A stretch of DNA of 64,000 nt, from contig NZ_JBAJII010000001.1 in NCBI RefSeq assembly GCF_036867195.1, forward strand, positions 2,170,001 to 2,234,000. The letters run 5' to 3'. The position numbers were made by a program, and so were the translations under genes. Positions 7,605 through 21,886 of the stretch are shown here, piece after piece (position 1 is the first letter of the stretch; each line of letters begins with the position of its first letter). Source of the DNA: Arthrobacter sp. Soc17.1.1.1. GTDB taxonomy: Bacteria; Actinomycetota; Actinomycetes; Actinomycetales; Micrococcaceae. The notes under the pieces were generated by a model, which searched no databases, was not told where the DNA came from, and was given only the letters and a program-made list of their open reading frames with translations.

Positions 7605-9724
7605 GCTTCGAACGCTACGACGAACTGGCGGCGCTGGTTCCCGCCGAGATCGTCACCCACTCCTACGTCCAGGACATCACCCTCCCCCAGGACGCCGGCG
7701 TCCTCGCGCTCATCACGCTCGACAACGACCTCGACCACACCAGGCCCACCACGCTCGGGCCCAACACCCTCATCGAGTTCGGCCGCACCCTCGAAGGGCT
7801 GAAGGAACGCGCCGCCCGGGGCGAGATCTCCGCTGTCGCCGTCACCGGCAAGCCCTACTTCCTCGTCGCGGGCGCCGACCTCAGCACCGTCAAGAGCGTG
7901 AGGTCCGAGCACCTCGGCCGCCTCATGGCCGAGCTCGGCCATGAGGCGTACGACCTGCTCGCCGACCTGGGCGTCCCCAGCTTCGCCTTCATCAACGGCG
8001 TCGCGCTCGGCGGCGGGCTCGAGATCGCCCTCGCCGCGAACTACCGCACGGTGTCCACCGGCGCCAACGGGATCGGCCTGCCCGAGGCGTTCATCGGCCT
8101 CGTGCCGGGCTGGGGCGGCGTCTACCGCCTGCCGCGCCTCATCGGGCCGGCGAACGCCGTCAAGGTGATGGTCGAGAACCCGCTCAGCAACAACCGCAGC
8201 CTGGACGGCACCTCCGCGTACGGACTGGGCATCGCCGATGCCCTCTTCGAGCCGGCGGACTTCATCGAGCAGTCCCTCCTCTGGGCCGCCCGCGTACTCA
8301 CCGGCGGCGAGGCCGACGCCGTCGGGCAGCGCCGCGCCGAGCTCGCACGGTACGACGACGCCGCCTGGACCGGCGCCGTCGCGGCCGGCCGGGCCTTCGT
8401 CGAGGCGAAGACGAGCAACGCCGCGCCCGCGCCCGCTCGGGTCCTCGACCTGCTCGAGGCCGGGCGGACCTGGTCGCGGAAGGAATCGGCGGCCGCCGAG
8501 TGCACGGCGCTGGCCGAACTCATGCAGACCCGCGAGTTCCACGCCACGGTCTACGCGTTCCTCGACCTCGTGCAGAAGCGCGGCAAGCGCCCGGCCGGGG
8601 CGCCCGACCGGAAGCTGGCCCGTCCGGTCTCCAAGGTCGGCGTCGTCGGGGCCGGACTCATGGCGAGCCAGCTCGCCCTGCTCTTCGCCCGCCAGCTCAA
8701 GGTGCCCGTGGTCATGACGGACATCGACCAGGCCCGCGTGGACAAGGGCGTCGCGTACGTGCACGCCGAGATCGAGAAGATGCTCGGCCGGAAGCGGCTC
8801 TCGCAGGACGCCGCGAACCGGACGAAGGCCCTCGTCACCGGTTCCGTCTCCAAGGACGTGTTCGCCGACGCCGATTTCGTGATCGAGGCCGTGTTCGAGG
8901 AGCTGTCCGTCAAGAAGCAGGTCTTCGCCGAGGTGGAGGCCGTCGTCTCCCCCGAGTGCATCCTCGCGACCAACACGTCGTCGCTCTCCGTGGCCGAGAT
9001 GGCCGCGGACCTGGTGCACCCCGAGCGCGTGGTCGGCTTCCACTTCTTCAACCCCGTGGCCGCCATGCCGCTGCTCGAGGTGGTCCGCGCCCCGAAGACG
9101 GACGACGCCGTGCTCGCCACGGCGTTCGTCCTCGCGAAGGGCCTGAAGAAGAACGCCGTCCTCGTGCAGGACGCCCCCGCCTTCGTGGTGAACCGGATCC
9201 TCGGCCGGATGTTCGGCGAGATCACGGCCGTGTTCGACGAGGGCACGGACGCGGGGACCGCCGACGGCGCGCTGCGCCCCATGGGCCTGCCCATGACACC
9301 CTTCCGGCTGCTCGCACTGGTGGGCCTGCCCGTCGGCCAGCACGTGCAGGAATCGCTGCACGCCGCGTTCGGCGACCGGTTCCACGTCTCGGCGAACCAG
9401 CAGAAGCTGATCGACGCCGGCGTGAAGGGTCTCTGGGAGAAGCAGGAGGACGGCTCCGAGACGGTCCCTTCCGCAACCCTGGACCTCATGGAGCGCGGGA
9501 GTTCACCGTCGACCGCCGAGGAGGTCCTGCGCCGGACCCAGGACGCGCTGACGGACGAGATCGGACGCATGCTCGACGAGGGCGTCGTCGCCGCCCCCGA
9601 GGACATCGACCTGTGCATGATCATGGGCGCGGGGTGGCCGATGCACCTCGGCGGCATCACCCCGTACCTCGACCGTGTGGGAGCGTCCGAGCGCGTCCTG
9701 GGGAAGACCTTCCACCAGGCCTGA
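7601..9724 (+). CDS. fadB: Enoyl-CoA hydratase / 3-hydroxyacyl-CoA dehydrogenase (multifunctional alpha subunit)
   Basis: A 707-residue bifunctional protein performing hydration and NAD-dependent oxidation in beta-oxidation. Domain order: N-terminal crotonase domain (about 10-300) with NGVALGGGLEIALAAN and GLPEAFIGLVPGWGG; dehydrogenase NAD domain (about 345-530) starting VGVVGAGLMASQLA and including HFFNPVAAMPLLEVV; C-terminal helical domain from FVVNRILGRMFGE onward. The start ATG 7601 overlaps the fadA stop. The crotonase part carries VAGADLST, typical of hydratases. A strong bidirectional hairpin follows. Confidence 0.93.
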   Translation: MSFERYDELAALVPAEIVTHSYVQDITLPQDAGVLALITLDNDLDHTRPTTLGPNTLIEFGRTLEGLKERAARGEISAVAVTGKPYFLVAGADLSTVKSVRSEHLGRLMAELGHEAYDLLADLGVPSFAFINGVALGGGLEIALAANYRTVSTGANGIGLPEAFIGLVPGWGGVYRLPRLIGPANAVKVMVENPLSNNRSLDGTSAYGLGIADALFEPADFIEQSLLWAARVLTGGEADAVGQRRAELARYDDAAWTGAVAAGRAFVEAKTSNAAPAPARVLDLLEAGRTWSRKESAAAECTALAELMQTREFHATVYAFLDLVQKRGKRPAGAPDRKLARPVSKVGVVGAGLMASQLALLFARQLKVPVVMTDIDQARVDKGVAYVHAEIEKMLGRKRLSQDAANRTKALVTGSVSKDVFADADFVIEAVFEELSVKKQVFAEVEAVVSPECILATNTSSLSVAEMAADLVHPERVVGFHFFNPVAAMPLLEVVRAPKTDDAVLATAFVLAKGLKKNAVLVQDAPAFVVNRILGRMFGEITAVFDEGTDAGTADGALRPMGLPMTPFRLLALVGLPVGQHVQESLHAAFGDRFHVSANQQKLIDAGVKGLWEKQEDGSETVPSATLDLMERGSSPSTAEEVLRRTQDALTDEIGRMLDEGVVAAPEDIDLCMIMGAGWPMHLGGITPYLDRVGASERVLGKTFHQA

Positions 9725-9739
9725 GGCATCCGTCCGAGT

Positions 9740-9780
9740 AGCAGGAAGGCCCCGACCAGCCGGTCCGGGGCCTTCCTGCT
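9740..9780. terminator. Bidirectional terminator between fadB and soxG
   Basis: A 14-bp perfect inverted repeat (AGCAGGAAGGCCCC and complement) with a 13-nt loop lies between two converging operons. It begins 16 nt after the fadB stop and ends 36 nt before the soxG stop, so it can serve both. Confidence 0.82.
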
Positions 9781-9815
9781 GCCTGACGGCTTCCCGGTGT
9801 AGGGATCAAGCGCCG

Positions 9816-10451
9816 TCAGGGAACCTCCGGCGAGGCGTACTCGCGCATCGCGTCGAGGAGCCACCGGCCCAGGAAGTCCGCGAAGGAGGCGCGGGGGAGG
9901 ATCCGGAAACTCTCCTCCCCGGTCTTCTCGAGGACCACCGGGATGCCACCCACCTCGGTGCTCAGGGCTGTTCCCGCAGGAAAGCTGCGCGGGTGCAGGT
10001 CCAGGGAGCAGCCCTTCTCCAGGACGGCACGGGCCCGGGCGCCGGAGAGTTCGAACGTGGTGCGGTTCGCGGACAGGTCCACCACCTGGCCCGGAGCCCC
10101 GCCCAGGGCGACGGTGAGGGAACCGATGAGGGTGCCACCGAGCGAGTCGTGGGCGTCCTCGGATGCGACCACCAGGAACTCGGAGGGCCCCAGCCAGAGG
10201 ACCCGGACACCGTCGGTGCCGCCCACCTCACCGCAGCGGGCCGGCAGGCTGCCGGCCACCGCGGCGACCCGCGCGCCCTCCTCGGAGCGGGGGTCCACGC
10301 GGAGGCCCACCATGGTCTGGAACGGGCCCTCACAGAGGACCACCGTCCCCTCGATGGAGCCGGCCTCCAGCGCCGCGGACAGATGGGAGGCGGGGCTGCG
10401 CCGGAGGTCCCGAAGTCCATTGATGCCGTTGAGTGCTGCTGTGTCAGCCAT
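9816..10451 (-). CDS. soxG: Sarcosine oxidase gamma subunit
   Basis: Smallest folate-domain-like subunit of heterotetrameric sarcosine oxidase, which oxidises sarcosine to glycine and passes the methyl carbon to tetrahydrofolate while making hydrogen peroxide. The start at 10451 (MADTAALNG) overlaps the soxA stop by 8 nt and gives 211 residues, a normal length; an in-frame start 90 nt further upstream would lie inside soxA. The conserved [18 protein letters not shown] block, shared with GcvT-type domains, is clear. Last gene of glyA-soxB-soxD-soxA-soxG. Confidence 0.93.
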   Translation of the reverse strand: MADTAALNGINGLRDLRRSPASHLSAALEAGSIEGTVVLCEGPFQTMVGLRVDPRSEEGARVAAVAGSLPARCGEVGGTDGVRVLWLGPSEFLVVASEDAHDSLGGTLIGSLTVALGGAPGQVVDLSANRTTFELSGARARAVLEKGCSLDLHPRSFPAGTALSTEVGGIPVVLEKTGEESFRILPRASFADFLGRWLLDAMREYASPEVP

Positions 10452-13386
10452 CCTTGCGGGTCCCTTCGGGGTCGAAAAGTACGGTCTCGGCGATGACCAC
10501 GTCGACCAGCTGGTCGCCTGCGGCGGCCACCAGGGTCTCACCGATGCGGTTGCGGCCGTTCTTGATCAGCGCCAGGGCGAAGGTCCGCTCCAGGGCGGCG
10601 CTGGAGTAACTGGAGGTGACGAAGCCCTGCATCGGGACGGGACCGGAGGCAGGGTCGGTGCTGATGCCCTGCTCCACCAGCTGGGTCCCTTCGGGGAGCC
10701 GGAAGGAACGGTCCACGGGCAGCACGCTGACCAGGTGCTTGCGGTCCTCGCGCCCGGCATCGGCCCGGGCATAGGACCGCTTGCCGATGAAGTCCTTGGC
10801 CTTGGACACCACCCATTCCATGCCCGCGTCCTGCGGGGTGACGGTGCCGTCGGTGTCCTGGCCGACGATCGGGTAGCCCTTCTCGGCGCGGAGCACGTGC
10901 ATGGTCTCGGTGCCGTAGGGGGTGATGCCGAATTCGGCGCCTGCGGCTGCCACTGCTTCCCAGGTGTTCAACCCGTACCAGGACGGCACGTTGATCTCGT
11001 AGGCCAGTTCGCCGGAGAACGAGATCCGGCAGATCCGGGCCTGCACGCCGGAGGCGAGGGTGGTTTCGCGGAAGGTCATGAACGGGAAGGCTTCCGCCTC
11101 CAGCCCCCCGTCCGCTGCCAGGTCCGGTGCCAGCTTGGCGATGACGGCCCGGGATCTGGGCCCGACGACGGCAATGGTGCTCCACTGTTCGGTCACCGAG
11201 GTGCAGTGCACGTCGAGCTCGGGCCATTCGGTCTGGAGCCATTCCTCCAGCCAGTCCAGCACCTTGGCAGCGCCGCCGGTGGTGGTGGTCATGAAGTAGC
11301 GGTCGTCATCGAGACGGAGGGTCACGCCGTCGTCGAAGATCATTCCGTCCGCCATGCACATGACGCCGTAGCGGGCGGAACCCGGGGCGAGCTTCTTGAA
11401 GGCGTTGGTGTAGATCCGGTTGAGGAATTCACCGGCGTCCTTGCCGCGGATCTCGATCTTCCCGAGGGTGGTGGCGTCCATGTAGCCGACGGAGTCGCGG
11501 ACGGCCGCGCACTCGCGCAGCACGGCCGCGTCCATGTCCTCACCGGCGCGCGGGTAGTACCAGGGGCGCTTCCACTGTCCCACGTCCTCGAACAGGGCAC
11601 CGTGCGCCTCGTGCCACGGGTGGATGGACGTCTTGCGGGCGGGATCGAACAGTTCGCCGCGCTGGCGCCCGGCGAGTGCCGCGAAGGCGACGGGGGTGAA
11701 CGGTGCGCGGTACGTGGTCGTGCCGATGTCGCCGATGCCGCGGGACGCTTCCCCCGCTGTGCGGAGCGCGGCGGCGATGACGCCGATCGCGTTGACGCCG
11801 GAGGTCTTGCCCTGGTCGTTGGCGGTACTGATCGAGGTGTAGCGCTTGATGTGTTCCACGGAGCGCATGCCGGCGCCGGTGGAGCGCAGGACATCGGCCA
11901 CGGACTGGTCGCGCTGGAAGTCCACGAAGTGGGAATGCCACTCGTCCGGCGTGCCGGCCTGGCCCGGGACCAGCCACAGCTGGCGGGTCGGGGCGGAGGA
12001 CGTCGGCTCGCCGAGGGCGGACGGCTGCGTGGCGGATTCGAAGCCGGCGGCGGTGGCCGCGGATACGCCCGCGGAGATGCCTTCGGCCAGGACGTCCGCG
12101 AGTTCGAAGCTGCCGCGCCCGGAGCCGATGGTCTGCTGGTTCGGGACCACGGTGCTCGGCACGAAAGCGGCCAGCTCGTCGTCCCAGCGCAGCTTGCCCT
12201 GCCGCTGGGAGTGGAGGTGCACCAGCGGGCTCCAGCCGCCGGAGACCGCCAGCAGGTCGCAGGCGATCTCTTCGACGTCCGCGGTGAGTTCGCCGTCGTC
12301 GTTGATGCCGCGGACGGTGACGGCGTTCAGTCGGCCCGTGCGGTCCGCAGCGGTGTCCGCCACCGCACTGCCGGTCAGCACCCGGGTGCCGGCGTCCACG
12401 GCTGCGGCTGCCACCCCGGTGAGGCTGGGGCGGGCGTCGATGACGGCCGCCACCTCCACGCCGGCGGCGCGCAGGTCCGCGGCGAGTGCGTAGGCGCTGT
12501 CGTTGGTGGTGCTGATGACCACGCGCTGTCCGGCGGCGACGGCGTAGCGGTTGAGATAGCTGCGGACGGCGGAGGCCAGCATGATCCCGGGGCGGTCGTT
12601 GTTCTCGAAGACCAGCGGCCGTTCGTGGGCGCCGGGGGCGAGCACCACCTGTGCCGCACGCACGTGCCAGATCCGCTGCCGGGAGACGCCGGGCGCTGCG
12701 GGGCTGGACAGGTGGTCGGTGCGGTTCTGGACGGCGATCACGTAGTTGGCGTCGTAGGCGCCGAACGCGGTGGTCCGGTTGAGAACGGTGGACTCGGCAC
12801 CGGAAACCAGCTCCGCTTCGACGTCCGCCACCCAGTCCAGGGCCGGCTTCCCTTCGATGGTCTCAGCCAGCCCGGGAGCCGTGGACCCTGACAGGAGCGA
12901 CCCGCCCAACTCGGGCTGGTCGTCCATCAGCATCACCCGGGCGCCGGTGCGAACGGCCTCGCGGGCGGCGGCCAGGCCGGCGGGACCGCCGCCGATGACC
13001 AGGACGTCGGTGTGGACGTACTTCTTGTCGTACTCGGCACGGTCGTCCTCCGGGTCCAGCCTGCCCAGCCCGTTGAGCAGCTCCGCCGCCAGGCCGTCCA
13101 CCAGGGTGACGGTCGTGGCCGGGAGCATGGACTCGGCCACGTGGCCGAGGAACCGTGGGTACACCTTCACCAGGGCGTTCGATTCCTCGACTCCGGCGGA
13201 CATGATTCCTCGGGGGCGGTCCTCGTACAGAGAGTTGCCGACGGCGATCCGACCATTGGCGAGCAGGGCGGAGGCGAGCGTATCGCCGGGGTGGCCGGTG
13301 AACTCCTCGCCGTCCACGGTGAAACGCCAGGAGATGGTGCGGTCGATGCGTCCGCCGGTGGCGAGGCGGGCGTTCTGGGAAGTCAC
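10444..13386 (-). CDS. soxA: Sarcosine oxidase alpha subunit
   Basis: Large 980-residue subunit. In order: an N-terminal 2Fe-2S-ferredoxin-like fold without the cluster cysteines (residues about 15-90), a Rossmann dinucleotide domain starting [17 protein letters not shown] that binds NAD, a second nucleotide-binding half, and from about residue 600 a GcvT-like tetrahydrofolate domain that receives the methylene group. The alpha subunit helps bind the FMN shared with beta. The start is GTG overlapping the soxD stop as GTGA. Organisation and length match the family; no lesion is seen. Confidence 0.95.
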   Translation of the reverse strand: MTSQNARLATGGRIDRTISWRFTVDGEEFTGHPGDTLASALLANGRIAVGNSLYEDRPRGIMSAGVEESNALVKVYPRFLGHVAESMLPATTVTLVDGLAAELLNGLGRLDPEDDRAEYDKKYVHTDVLVIGGGPAGLAAAREAVRTGARVMLMDDQPELGGSLLSGSTAPGLAETIEGKPALDWVADVEAELVSGAESTVLNRTTAFGAYDANYVIAVQNRTDHLSSPAAPGVSRQRIWHVRAAQVVLAPGAHERPLVFENNDRPGIMLASAVRSYLNRYAVAAGQRVVISTTNDSAYALAADLRAAGVEVAAVIDARPSLTGVAAAAVDAGTRVLTGSAVADTAADRTGRLNAVTVRGINDDGELTADVEEIACDLLAVSGGWSPLVHLHSQRQGKLRWDDELAAFVPSTVVPNQQTIGSGRGSFELADVLAEGISAGVSAATAAGFESATQPSALGEPTSSAPTRQLWLVPGQAGTPDEWHSHFVDFQRDQSVADVLRSTGAGMRSVEHIKRYTSISTANDQGKTSGVNAIGVIAAALRTAGEASRGIGDIGTTTYRAPFTPVAFAALAGRQRGELFDPARKTSIHPWHEAHGALFEDVGQWKRPWYYPRAGEDMDAAVLRECAAVRDSVGYMDATTLGKIEIRGKDAGEFLNRIYTNAFKKLAPGSARYGVMCMADGMIFDDGVTLRLDDDRYFMTTTTGGAAKVLDWLEEWLQTEWPELDVHCTSVTEQWSTIAVVGPRSRAVIAKLAPDLAADGGLEAEAFPFMTFRETTLASGVQARICRISFSGELAYEINVPSWYGLNTWEAVAAAGAEFGITPYGTETMHVLRAEKGYPIVGQDTDGTVTPQDAGMEWVVSKAKDFIGKRSYARADAGREDRKHLVSVLPVDRSFRLPEGTQLVEQGISTDPASGPVPMQGFVTSSYSSAALERTFALALIKNGRNRIGETLVAAAGDQLVDVVIAETVLFDPEGTRKDG

Positions 13387-13799
13387 CAGGATGCTCCTTC
13401 CGGGGCGGTGGTGTCGGCTGAGGTTGCGGGGGCCGTGCTCGTGCCGGAGATGTCGGGAGCCGATGTCCCGGTGGTGGTGCTGTCCGGGGCGGTGCTGGCG
13501 GTGCCGGACTCAGGTGCCGCGGCGGCCCTGTCCGGGCGTGCCGCGCCCATCGGGTAGACGGTCTGGATCTCGTAGGTCACCGTCTCGCGGAGCATGTTGA
13601 ACCACTGGCGGCAGCCGGTGCTGTGGAGCCAGCGTTCGGCGAAGGCCCCCTTGGTGTTGTCCCGGTAGAACAGGAACTCGGCCCACTGGCGGTCATCCAG
13701 CGCTGCCGGATCCTCCGGGTAGGGCACGTGGGCCTGGCCACCGTAGTGGAATTCGGTCTCGTCGCGGGAGCCGCAGTTGGGGCATGAGATGAGGAGCAT
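13383..13799 (-). CDS. soxD: Sarcosine oxidase delta subunit, with long low-complexity tail
   Basis: Small zinc subunit of the sarcosine oxidase complex. The zinc ligands known for the family are present at the same positions: Cys6 and Cys9 (CPNC), His59 and Cys63 (LHSTGC). The conserved core ends near VYPMGA, about residue 86. The protein then carries roughly 50 extra residues made almost only of Ala, Thr, Ser, Pro, Gly and Asp. Most SoxD proteins are about 90-105 residues; this one is 138. The start is ATG 13799, 14 nt after the soxB stop. The tail is presumably disordered and does not replace any known part. Confidence 0.93.
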   Translation of the reverse strand: MLLISCPNCGSRDETEFHYGGQAHVPYPEDPAALDDRQWAEFLFYRDNTKGAFAERWLHSTGCRQWFNMLRETVTYEIQTVYPMGAARPDRAAAAPESGTASTAPDSTTTGTSAPDISGTSTAPATSADTTAPEGASW

Positions 13800-13813
13800 G
13801 TCCGGAACCTCTT

Positions 13814-15034
13814 CTAGTGGGCCACGGCGGCCGCGCCGTGTTCGTCGATCAGGGCGCCGGTCTCGAAACGCTCCAGCGCGAACGGCTTGTTCAGGTCGTG
13901 CGGCGTCCCCGTGGCGATGGTGTGGGCGAAGGTGAGCCCGGCCGCGGGCGTCCCCTTGAATCCGCCGGTACCCCAGCCGCAGTTGACGAACATGTTGTCC
14001 ACTGGCGTGGTGCCGATGATGGGTGAGGCGTCGAGCGTGGTGTCGACGATCCCACCCCAGGTCCGCAGGACGTGCGCCCGCGCGAAGATGGGGAACAGCT
14101 CGACGGCGGCAGCCATCTGGTGTTCGATCACGTGGAAGGACCCGCGCTGGCCGTATCCGTTGTAGGAGTCGACGCCGGCGCCCATGACCAGTTCGCCCTT
14201 GTGGGCCTGGGAGACGTAGACGTGCACGTGGTTCGACATGACCACGGTGGGGTGGACCGGTTCGTGCAGTTCGGAGACCAGTGCCTGCAGGGGGTGGGAC
14301 TGGATGGGCAGCCGGAAGCCGGCCATCTCCGCCAGGACCGAGCTGTGGCCGGCAGCGCACAGCCCTACCTTCTCGGTGGCGATGGTCCCCCGGTTGGTCT
14401 CGACGCCCACGACGCGGTTCCCGTCCTTCAGGAAACCCGTGACCTCGCAGTTCTGGATGATGTCCACGCCGAGTTCGTCGCATTTGCGCGCAAAGGCCCA
14501 GGCCACGTGGTCATGCTTCGCAATGCCGGCGCGCGGCTGGTACGTGGCGCCCATCACCGGGTAGCGGATGTTGTCGCTGATGTTCAGGATGGGGCACAGT
14601 TCCTTGACCTGCTGGGGGTCGAGCCACTCGGCGTCCACGCCGTTGAGCTTGTTCGCTCCGACCCGGCGCATGCTCTCGCGCACGTCCCCCAGGGTGTGGG
14701 CCAGGTTCATCACACCGCGCTGGCTGAACAGGAAGTCGTATTCGAGCTCTTCGGGCAGCATCTCCCAGAGCTTGAGGGCGTGCTCGTAGATGGCGGCGCT
14801 CTCGTCCCAGAGGTAGTTGGAGCGGATGATGGTGGTGTTCCGGGCCATGTTGCCGCCGGCCAGCCACCCCTTCTCCAGGACCGCGATGTTGGTCATGCCG
14901 TGGTTCTTGGCCAGGAAGTAGGCGGTGGCGAGGCCGTGCCCGCCGCCGCCGACGATCACGGCGTCGTAGCTCTTCTTGGGGTCGGGGTTGTGCCAGAGGA
15001 AGTCCGGGTGCTCCGGAAGAAGATCGGCCATCAT
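13814..15034 (-). CDS. soxB: Sarcosine oxidase beta subunit
   Basis: Catalytic flavoprotein subunit, 406 residues, that oxidises sarcosine. The N-terminal FAD motif [19 protein letters not shown] fold begins near residue 26 (read [15 protein letters not shown]). His174 in [10 protein letters not shown] corresponds to the histidine that covalently holds FMN in characterised heterotetrameric enzymes (His173-175). The first ATG overlaps the glyA stop (ATGA), so translation is coupled; a second ATG follows directly. A 14-nt gap separates it from soxD. Confidence 0.95.
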   Translation of the reverse strand: MMADLLPEHPDFLWHNPDPKKSYDAVIVGGGGHGLATAYFLAKNHGMTNIAVLEKGWLAGGNMARNTTIIRSNYLWDESAAIYEHALKLWEMLPEELEYDFLFSQRGVMNLAHTLGDVRESMRRVGANKLNGVDAEWLDPQQVKELCPILNISDNIRYPVMGATYQPRAGIAKHDHVAWAFARKCDELGVDIIQNCEVTGFLKDGNRVVGVETNRGTIATEKVGLCAAGHSSVLAEMAGFRLPIQSHPLQALVSELHEPVHPTVVMSNHVHVYVSQAHKGELVMGAGVDSYNGYGQRGSFHVIEHQMAAAVELFPIFARAHVLRTWGGIVDTTLDASPIIGTTPVDNMFVNCGWGTGGFKGTPAAGLTFAHTIATGTPHDLNKPFALERFETGALIDEHGAAAVAH

Positions 15035-16329
15035 GCCACCTCGGTCGCGTCGGAGGAGAGGTTGGGGTAGAGGGGGAACTTGTGGGCCAGGATCTCGACC
15101 CGCTGCCGGAGTTCCGCCACGGTCTCGTCGCTGAACTCGCGCGTGAGTGCCGCGGCGATGATGTCCGCGACCTCGGTGAACTCCGTCCTGCCGAAGCCAC
15201 GCGTGGCCAGCGCCGGTGTGCCGATACGGAGACCGGACGAGACCATGGGCGGACGCGGGTCGAAAGGCACGGCGTTGCGGTTGACCGTGATGCCGATCCG
15301 GTGCAGGCGGTCTTCGCCCTGCTGGCCGTCCAGTTCCGACGTGCGCAGATCCACCAGGACCAGGTGCACATCGGTGCCACCGCTGACCACGGTCACCCCT
15401 GACTCCGCGACGTCGGCGGACAGCATGCGTTCCGCGATGATGCGGGCCCCTTCCAGGGTGCGTTCCTGGCGGTCGCGGAATTCCGGCTCGGCAGCGAGCT
15501 TGAACGCGACGGCCTTCGCGGCGATGACGTGCTCCAGCGGACCGCCCTGCTGTCCGGGGAACACTGCGGAATTGACCTTCTTGGCGATGGCGGCATCATT
15601 GGTCAGGATCACACCACCGCGCGGGCCACCGAGGGTCTTGTGGGTGGTGCTCGTGACGATGTGGGCGTGAGGAACGGGGCTGGGATGGAGCCCTGCAGCC
15701 ACCAGGCCTGCGAAGTGCGCCATGTCCACCATCAGGTAGGCGCCTACCCGGTCCGCGATGCGGCGGAACTCGGCGAAGTCCAGCTGCCGGGAGTAGGCGG
15801 ACCAGCCGGCGACGATCAGCTGTGGATTGTTCTCGACCGCCAGGCGCTCGACCTCGGCCATGTCGACCAGGTGGTCTTCCTCACGCACCCCGTACGGGAC
15901 GACCCTGTAGAGCTTGCCGGAGAAGTTGATGCGCATCCCATGTGTCAGGTGGCCACCGTGCGCGAGGTTCAGTCCCAGGATGGTGTCGCCGGGCTGGATG
16001 AGGGCGAACATCGCCGCTGCATTGGCCTGGGCACCCGAATGGGGCTGCACATTCGCGAAGTCGGCACCGAACAATGACGTGAGGCGGTCGATGGCCAGTT
16101 GCTCGATGACGTCGACGTGCTCGCAGCCGCCGTAGTACCGCTTGCCCGGGTAGCCTTCGGCGTACTTGTTGGTCAGGACGGATCCCTGCGCCTCCATGAC
16201 CGCGGTCGGGGCGAAGTTCTCGGAGGCGATCATCTCGAGAGTGCCCTGCTGGCGTAGCAGTTCCTGCTGCACGGCGGCATGGACCTGGGGATCGGTCTCT
16301 GCGAGCGAGCGGGTCAGAACGTCGACCAT
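15031..16329 (-). CDS. glyA: Serine hydroxymethyltransferase
   Basis: Interconverts glycine plus 5,10-methylene-tetrahydrofolate with serine. The 432-residue PLP enzyme has the internal-aldimine lysine Lys231 in [15 protein letters not shown], the VDMAHFAGL block before it, and the folate-side [12 protein letters not shown] region. As first gene of the glyA-soxBDAG operon it uses exactly the products of sarcosine oxidation (glycine and methylene-THF). The gene is probably a betaine-pathway copy, distinct from any housekeeping glyA elsewhere; that is inference. Its promoter region contains an AT-rich palindrome (16349-16373). Confidence 0.95.
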   Translation of the reverse strand: MVDVLTRSLAETDPQVHAAVQQELLRQQGTLEMIASENFAPTAVMEAQGSVLTNKYAEGYPGKRYYGGCEHVDVIEQLAIDRLTSLFGADFANVQPHSGAQANAAAMFALIQPGDTILGLNLAHGGHLTHGMRINFSGKLYRVVPYGVREEDHLVDMAEVERLAVENNPQLIVAGWSAYSRQLDFAEFRRIADRVGAYLMVDMAHFAGLVAAGLHPSPVPHAHIVTSTTHKTLGGPRGGVILTNDAAIAKKVNSAVFPGQQGGPLEHVIAAKAVAFKLAAEPEFRDRQERTLEGARIIAERMLSADVAESGVTVVSGGTDVHLVLVDLRTSELDGQQGEDRLHRIGITVNRNAVPFDPRPPMVSSGLRIGTPALATRGFGRTEFTEVADIIAAALTREFSDETVAELRQRVEILAHKFPLYPNLSSDATEVA

Positions 16330-16348
16330 CGTGTCTCCTCTGGTTGCA

Positions 16349-16373
16349 ACTAATATCCGTTTGATATATTAGT
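16349..16373. promoter_or_regulatory. AT-rich operator upstream of glyA-soxBDAG
   Basis: Inverted repeat ACTAATAT, nine bases, ATATTAGT, starting 20 nt before the glyA start. Read on the minus strand it contains TAATATATCA, shared with the sites at 17201 and 21651. It stands out in DNA that is otherwise about two-thirds GC. Likely target of one or both FCD-type GntR regulators nearby. Confidence 0.65.
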
Positions 16374-16441
16374 AGTTGGCCATAAGTATTCTACCGACCC
16401 CCAAGGGTGTCAACAGCGTGGGGCGGTTCGGGTGATACGCC

Positions 16442-17119
16442 TCAGGCGGCAAAGAGCGCTTCGCGCACCGCATGCTCGAAACCACTGACGTGGTTCCGCG
16501 CGAGCTCCGCGGCCCGGGCCTCGTCTCCGTCGATGACCGCGCGCAGCAGGTCCACGTGCTCGTGCACATGACGGGAGAGGTCGGGAAGGCGGTCCAGGAC
16601 CATGCACCAGATCCGCGTCGCCAGATTGTCGTAGCGAATCAGGACGTCTTCGAGGTGGGGGTTGCCGGCCGCCGCGTAGATGCCCTGGTGCACGCGGGCA
16701 TCCAGCCGCAGGGTCTCGACGACCGAAGCGGCACTCGTGTCGAAGGACTCGACCGCGCGGATCACGGCGCGCAACTGCTCCTTCATCGACTCCGTCGCCA
16801 CCCGCGCTGCCCGCGAGGCGGCAAGCGGCTCGAGCTGGGTGCGGATCTCGGAGATGAACGCGAGGTCGGTGACCTCCACCCGGGTGGCGAAAGTACCCCT
16901 CCGTGGATAGGAGACGACGAGGCGGTCCAGCTCCAGCCGCTTCAGGGCTTCACGCACCGGGGTCCGGCCGACACCGAGGTCCTTGGCGAGGGCGTCGTCG
17001 TTGATGAGGTCGCCGGGCTTGATGTCGAGCATCAGCAGCCGGTCCCGGATGCGCTCGTAGGCCACATCGGCCAACGACCTCTTTGCCTCATCGGCGACTG
17101 CCAGAACTTCCAAAGCCAT
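16442..17119 (-). CDS. GntR-family (FCD) transcriptional regulator, betaine locus copy 1
   Basis: A 225-residue regulator. The N-terminal winged helix (about 15-80) has the GntR recognition segment LAKDLGVGRTPVREALKRL. The C-terminal FCD all-helical ligand domain (about 90-220) has the metal/ligand-type pattern LDARVHQGIY and a distal DNLATRIW block. It lies divergent to purU and directly upstream of glyA-soxBDAG, with AT-rich sites on both sides, so it probably senses a pathway metabolite and controls both units. It is paralogous to the regulator at 20845-21540: HLEDVLIRYDNLATRIW is identical in both. Confidence 0.9.
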   Translation of the reverse strand: MALEVLAVADEAKRSLADVAYERIRDRLLMLDIKPGDLINDDALAKDLGVGRTPVREALKRLELDRLVVSYPRRGTFATRVEVTDLAFISEIRTQLEPLAASRAARVATESMKEQLRAVIRAVESFDTSAASVVETLRLDARVHQGIYAAAGNPHLEDVLIRYDNLATRIWCMVLDRLPDLSRHVHEHVDLLRAVIDGDEARAAELARNHVSGFEHAVREALFAA

Positions 17120-17195
17120 GACGCGAATCCCTTTCCCCTTCGAGCCGAGAGGGCTCTTGACCCTCGCCGCACCACCAGTATACGCTCTTTCCCAG

Positions 17196-17231
17196 TTGTA
17201 ATATATCAGTGTACAAGGTTTGAATATATCG
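17196..17231. promoter_or_regulatory. AT-rich operator region between GntR regulator and purU
   Basis: TTGTA and TACAA half-sites enclose TAATATATCAG, and a second copy GAATATATCG lies 14 nt further on, just upstream of the purU ribosome site. The core TAATATATCA equals the core in front of glyA. Position between divergent genes fits control of both the regulator and purU. Confidence 0.6.
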
Positions 17232-17245
17232 ATGAAGGAGGAGAC

Positions 17246-20708
<3,463 letters not shown>

Positions 20709-20844
20709 GCGACCCCGCTGGGCCGGCCGGCGCCGTTCGCAGGCTTCGTCGGGCAGGGAGCAGTAGCGATTGCCGCTACTGTTCATACCGTTCTCGGTGC
20801 GACTTCTACCGCATCCGCCCGTCCTGGGCGGGTACCTGTCCGGA

Positions 20845-21540
20845 CTACAGCACAGCCCTGATGTGGTTCTCGAAATCGGTGACGTGCCGGCTGGTCAACC
20901 GCGCAGCAGCTTCGGAGTCCCCCGCCGCGATATGTTCGAGCAGCTCGATGTGCTGGGCGATGTGCTCGGACACCGGCGGGAGCTTCTCGAGCACCAGGCT
21001 CCAGATCCGCGTTGCGAGGTTGTCGTATCGAATCAGCACGTCCTCGAGATGCCTGCTTCCGGTGGCCCGGTAGATCATCCGATGGACCCGCATGTCCAGC
21101 CGCATGAGATCCTGCTGGGACTGCATCCCCGGCAACAGCTGCCCGACGTCCCGCGCAAAGTCCCGAAGCTCGCTCCGGAGCTGCGGCGAGGCATGTCGCG
21201 CAGCCCGCGCAGCTGCCGCCGGCTCCAGGAGCTGTCGGATCTCGGAGATCTCGGCCAGATCCGTGATGTCCACGCCGGCGGCGAACGTTCCGCGCCGGGG
21301 GTAGGCCACCACCAGGTGGTCGCTCTCGAGCCGTTTCATGGCTTCGCGGATCGGCGTCCTGCCGACGCCGAGTCGGCGGGAGATGTCGTCGTCGTTGAGG
21401 GGCTCGCCCGGCTTGATGTCGAGGACGATCAGTTCGTCGCACAGAATCCGGTAGGCGAAGTCGGCGAACGATTCGTCGTCCTGCCTTCGCGGCGCTGACG
21501 GCTCCTCCGCCTGCACCGGTGCTCCGCCAGCGTCTGCCAT
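20845..21540 (-). CDS. GntR-family (FCD) transcriptional regulator, betaine locus copy 2
   Basis: A 231-residue FCD-type regulator paralogous to the one at 16442-17119. Winged helix at about 25-95 with ISRRLGVGRTPIREAMKRL; FCD domain at about 105-230 with LDMRVHRMIY and the shared HLEDVLIRYDNLATRIW. It is divergent to the BCCT transporter gene and convergent with the dimethylglycine oxidase gene. TATCACTGATA and TGATATATCA lie upstream of it. Two close paralogues in one catabolic island suggest either separate control of uptake and demethylation or cross-binding to the same sites. Confidence 0.9.
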   Translation of the reverse strand: MADAGGAPVQAEEPSAPRRQDDESFADFAYRILCDELIVLDIKPGEPLNDDDISRRLGVGRTPIREAMKRLESDHLVVAYPRRGTFAAGVDITDLAEISEIRQLLEPAAAARAARHASPQLRSELRDFARDVGQLLPGMQSQQDLMRLDMRVHRMIYRATGSRHLEDVLIRYDNLATRIWSLVLEKLPPVSEHIAQHIELLEHIAAGDSEAAARLTSRHVTDFENHIRAVL

Positions 21541-21644
21541 CTCCAGGTCTCCTCCCGATGAGCCCCGGGCCTCGACGCCCCAGTTCCCGATCTATCCTAT
21601 TCGCGCGCCCGACCTATGGACGTGCACCCCGCCGTGAACTAAAG

Positions 21645-21685
21645 TATCACTGATATATCAACGCTCCCAGGCAGGACATATCAGG
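21645..21685. promoter_or_regulatory. AT-rich operator cluster between GntR regulator and BCCT transporter
   Basis: Within the 346-nt gap 21541-21886, two overlapping palindromes occur: TATCACTGATA (21645-21655) and TGATATATCA (21651-21660). A further ACATATCAGG lies at 21677-21686. The core ATATATCA recurs in front of glyA and purU. Nothing else was recognised in the gap apart from a long leader before the transporter start. Confidence 0.6.
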
Positions 21686-21886
21686 GTTAATCCACTGAAC
21701 ACGAAAGACGTGTGTTCGTGAAACATGATCCCCCGAAGGTGGAGGGGGTGAACCCACGAAGTTCACCTCGTCGACGGCAGCATCGTGACCGTCGGATCAT
21801 TCGAGGCCGCACCTTTCCGCTCGGTCCAACGTCCGAGGGCCGCGGCCGATCGCAGACTCATGCCTTACCGAGCAAAGGACCCGCTC

